Positions 22,853 to 25,003 of a stretch of DNA of 25,003 bases are shown piece by piece; positions within the stretch are counted from its first letter, which is position 1, and every line of letters starts with the position of its first letter. A program made the position numbers and the translations under genes. Source of the DNA: Rhodospirillaceae bacterium (GTDB lineage: Bacteria > Pseudomonadota > Alphaproteobacteria > Rhodospirillales > Magnetovibrionaceae); the NCBI GenBank assembly GCA_029881835.1, contig JAOULV010000001.1, positions 1 to 25,003 of the forward strand. The letters are read 5' to 3'. A model generated the notes under the pieces. That model was not told where the DNA came from and did not search any database. It was given only the letters and a program-made list of their open reading frames with translations.

Positions 22853-24649
22853 TTAATTTCCTTTATCCGTTGCGCTATCGGCAAGCCCACTAAGGGTTAG
22901 GGCGACCTTGGCCAGCGCGCGCGCACGACCCCACGGGTGATTTATTTTTATGGCTTCTTTTTTAGCTTGATCGTACAGATCCCACGCTCCGTCAATATCG
23001 CCTTTTTCTGCCCTTGTTTCTGATATATCGCAAAGCATCCATACTTTGCTTAATGCGCTTTTTATATCTCCGGTGGCGGAAATGGCTTTTTTATATGCAA
23101 AATTATAAAAATTGCTCTCGGCGCGTTTTCGCTCATCCGCTATGGCCCATATTATGTGGGCGCGCAGACGATCATCGGATACAAGATCCGCAACCTCAAG
23201 CGACTTTGCCATTAAATCTTTGTCGTCACCTGCGCTTATGCCGACATCATTGTATGAAAGCGCTATGCGCGACATGGCGTATGCTTTGGCAAAGGGAAAA
23301 CGAATTGTTTTTGCCGCATCCAGCGCCTTGCCCAAGGTTTCAACCGAATCATCTATCATCCCGGCACCCGCTTGATAGGCGGCAATTTTTGAAAGTACCA
23401 AAGAACGATAGCGAACCGCCTCTATGGCATCGGCAGTGCTAAGCGCAATATCCGACCTGCCGGAAAGGGCGTGACTGGTAGCGGCAGCCATAAGTATCGG
23501 AACATCATCCGCGCCATTTTTTGCCCCCTTAATAATTTTTAAGGCACGGGTCGGATCGCCCGATTCCGCCAGCGCGGCGGCAACATGACGCAATGCTTTT
23601 TCGCGCAAATGGTCATCATTTATTCTGCGCGCAATGGATAGCGCATTATCAATATATTTTTTTGATCTTTCTTCCTCGTCGTTATTATAAAGAATAACCG
23701 CCAGCCGCGACATTATGGCCGCTTTATTTAATGGATCTTTTACTTTGTCTAAATATTTAACAAGGTGCTCGCTGGTTTCATAGGAAAGCTGTTTATTGCC
23801 TTTGCGTGCCATAATTTCAGTTATGGAAATATATGCTTCTATCTGGCCGTTAAGGTCAGGAATAATATCTACCGCTTCCATTGCTTCCACATGGCGCCCG
23901 GCCTCGGCCTGGCTTTTGGCAATATCGCGCAAGGCGACCATTATCAGTTGCGGGTCATGAATGCGCCTTGCCGAATTCATTGCATCTTCGGCTAGGCCGG
24001 CCTTTGCTTGCGCCGCTAGAATTTCCCCAAGTGACCAGTTTTTCATTTCTAGTTTTTCAATTTCATCAACCGCAATTGACGCCTCTATCAACAGACAGCG
24101 CGGTGTTGTTTTTTCAACGCATTTGTTCCAGTCGTGCTTTATCAGGATGCCTGCATCAAAATCGCCCTCAATAAGGTTTCTGGTTTCCGGTCTGGAAAGA
24201 AGCGCTTGCTTGGCAGTGTCCATTGACCGGTTTTTTGCTTTTTCCAATTTTTTCAAAAGCTCGCCAACCTTGCCACCGGTTTGCAGATTATCTGACAGGC
24301 TTTTTGATGGCTTTCCATCAACCGCCAAGCCGGCGCTTTTTTGGTATGCACGGATCGCCCCTTCGGTTTCCGGGCCAAATACGCCGTCAATAGCGCCTAA
24401 AAAGTATCCTTGTTTGGAAAGGTTTTCCTGAATTGCTTTGACCAAAGCAGGATTATACCCAGAGCCGGATTTATTATCAGACGTAGAGTTATCCCTGGTG
24501 GCGGCCAGCAAAATGCCCCCGGGCTGGTTGGCAAAATCATTATTTTTGAAATCTGTGCGCGAATCGACACCCGCGCCTGAGGCATATCCCCCCCCAGCAC
24601 AAAACATCACAACAAGAGCACACCTGCCAAAAAAGCGGTACGGCTTCAT
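22853..24649 (-). CDS. Secreted peptidoglycan-binding / helical-repeat protein
   Basis: A 598-residue exported protein of unknown role. It has a signal peptide (1 to about 24-27), a polar linker, then one peptidoglycan-binding type 1 domain at about 67-123 (LVKAIQENLSKQGYFLGAID, DGVFGPETEGAIRAYQKSAG). After a charged helix (127-147) comes a long all-helical region (about 185-590) of degenerate TPR-like repeats, with recurring phrases such as AAQAKAGLAEDA, AKSQAEAG and AAALAESGDPTRAL. The layout suggests a periplasmic scaffold tethered to the cell wall and binding another protein through the solenoid; this is inference. No catalytic domain is fused. The ATG is preceded by GGGAAAAA. It is upstream of and co-directional with the CDGSH gene, but a 94-base gap makes a shared operon uncertain. 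Confidence 0.85.
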   Translation of the reverse strand: MKPYRFFGRCALVVMFCAGGGYASGAGVDSRTDFKNNDFANQPGGILLAATRDNSTSDNKSGSGYNPALVKAIQENLSKQGYFLGAIDGVFGPETEGAIRAYQKSAGLAVDGKPSKSLSDNLQTGGKVGELLKKLEKAKNRSMDTAKQALLSRPETRNLIEGDFDAGILIKHDWNKCVEKTTPRCLLIEASIAVDEIEKLEMKNWSLGEILAAQAKAGLAEDAMNSARRIHDPQLIMVALRDIAKSQAEAGRHVEAMEAVDIIPDLNGQIEAYISITEIMARKGNKQLSYETSEHLVKYLDKVKDPLNKAAIMSRLAVILYNNDEEERSKKYIDNALSIARRINDDHLREKALRHVAAALAESGDPTRALKIIKGAKNGADDVPILMAAATSHALSGRSDIALSTADAIEAVRYRSLVLSKIAAYQAGAGMIDDSVETLGKALDAAKTIRFPFAKAYAMSRIALSYNDVGISAGDDKDLMAKSLEVADLVSDDRLRAHIIWAIADERKRAESNFYNFAYKKAISATGDIKSALSKVWMLCDISETRAEKGDIDGAWDLYDQAKKEAIKINHPWGRARALAKVALTLSGLADSATDKGN

Positions 24650-24728
24650 GGTTTTTCCCGTTTATTTAAGGCCGCATAAATATAATATAGAATGTGTCTT
24701 ATGGTTCCAAGCATCCATCGGGTTTAAA

Positions 24729-24827
24729 ATGATTATTTCCATGGCAAGCCATCATGCTGGACATGGCGGGGGCCATTGCCTAGAAATAATCTGGTCGGGT
24801 AAAAATTGCCTAAACGTTAAAGTTTAA
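24729..24827 (+). CDS. Possible small ORF, His/Gly-rich, upstream of thrB
   Basis: An ATG-started frame of 32 codons reads MIISMASHHAGHGGGHCLEI and then IWSGKNCLNVKV to a TAA, ending 34 bases before thrB. The HHAGHGGGHC cluster looks metal-binding, but only a weak GGGTTT is upstream, and short frames arise by chance. It is not a threonine-biosynthesis-style leader peptide, since it lacks Thr runs. Listed as a weak candidate only. The remainder of the 24650-24861 gap holds nothing else I can identify. Confidence 0.15.
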   Translation: MIISMASHHAGHGGGHCLEIIWSGKNCLNVKV

Positions 24828-24861
24828 TTATTTACTGTTTCAAAGTGGGGGGCCTGCAAGG

Positions 24862-25003
24862 GTGGCAGTTTATACGGAAGTTTCTGATGATGATCTGGCC
24901 AAATTTGCCGATGTTTACGGCATTGGCGAGGTTCTTTCGTGCAAAGGCATAGCCGAAGGGGTGGAAAATTCAAATTTTCTGCTCAACACCGACAAGGGCT
25001 CGT
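24862..25003 (+). CDS. thrB: Homoserine kinase, N-terminal part (runs off the window)
   Basis: The first 47 codons of a homoserine kinase of the APH/choline-kinase-like type used by many alphaproteobacteria, which phosphorylates homoserine for threonine synthesis. The visible start is MAVYTEVSDDDLAKFADVYG followed by GIAEGVENSNFLL, the characteristic N-lobe glycine-containing strand of this family. Translation is taken from the GTG at 24862-24864; a G-rich GTGGGGGG (24845-24852) lies 9 bases upstream, and no ATG is in frame nearby. The gene is cut by the end of the window, so the catalytic loop cannot be seen. The ispH gene that often precedes it is absent here. Confidence 0.9.
   Translation, partial: MAVYTEVSDDDLAKFADVYGIGEVLSCKGIAEGVENSNFLLNTDKGS

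Noticed and set aside
1..25003. Mobile elements, CRISPR arrays, tRNA or rRNA genes
   Set aside because: No transposase or integrase motif, long inverted repeat, regularly spaced repeat array or cloverleaf was seen on either strand.

Overview
The window looks like a chromosomal segment of an alphaproteobacterium of moderate GC content, probably free-living and aerobic, possibly marine. The evidence is family resemblance by eye: alphaproteobacterial-type Rieske, cytochrome b and c1; a DUF1285 / CoA-pyrophosphatase / DUF6111 / CCA-transferase cluster; and a homoserine kinase N-terminus. No species can be named. There are no insertion sequences, phage genes, CRISPR arrays, tRNAs or rRNAs; this is a dense chromosomal region with short gaps.

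Left part (1-10.8 kb) is respiratory. A petABC operon for cytochrome bc1 (minus strand, 2729 to 57, ending in a strong terminator) is followed, across a trmL tRNA methyltransferase gene on the plus strand, by a complete six-subunit alternative complex III (ACIII) operon on the minus strand: actA (pentaheme c), actB1 (molybdopterin-enzyme-like), actB2 (four Fe-S cluster sites), actC (NrfD-like), actD (DUF3341), actE (monoheme c), actF (NrfD-like). Two unrelated quinol:cytochrome c oxidoreductases therefore sit side by side, with the ActB subunit split into two proteins and a complete extra Fe-S cysteine set in ActB1. No terminal oxidase gene is in view.

Middle part (11-17.1 kb) holds a minus-strand housekeeping cluster (DUF1285, NudL-type CoA pyrophosphatase, DUF6111 membrane protein, CCA-adding enzyme). 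Divergent from it is a plus-strand set: pirin, OsmC-family protein, an uncharacterised lipoprotein and a small acidic protein. A Met/His-rich periplasmic protein of unknown function lies just behind the glycine cleavage operon.

Right part (17.1-25 kb) contains the glycine cleavage operon gcvT-gcvH-gcvPA-gcvPB on the minus strand, preceded by a well-formed tandem glycine riboswitch, a strong promoter and a long hairpin next to the gcvT ribosome binding site. Upstream lie a two-gene unit (double-CDGSH Fe-S protein plus lipoprotein), a 598-residue secreted protein joining a peptidoglycan-binding domain to a helical-repeat solenoid, and the start of thrB (homoserine kinase), which runs off the window.

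The best candidate for something unusual is the ACIII operon next to bc1 with its separate, cysteine-bearing ActB1. The remaining observations are smaller leads. No gene-free stretch exceeds 300 bases except the gcv leader (21560-21946), which is filled by the riboswitch, its platform hairpin and the promoter.
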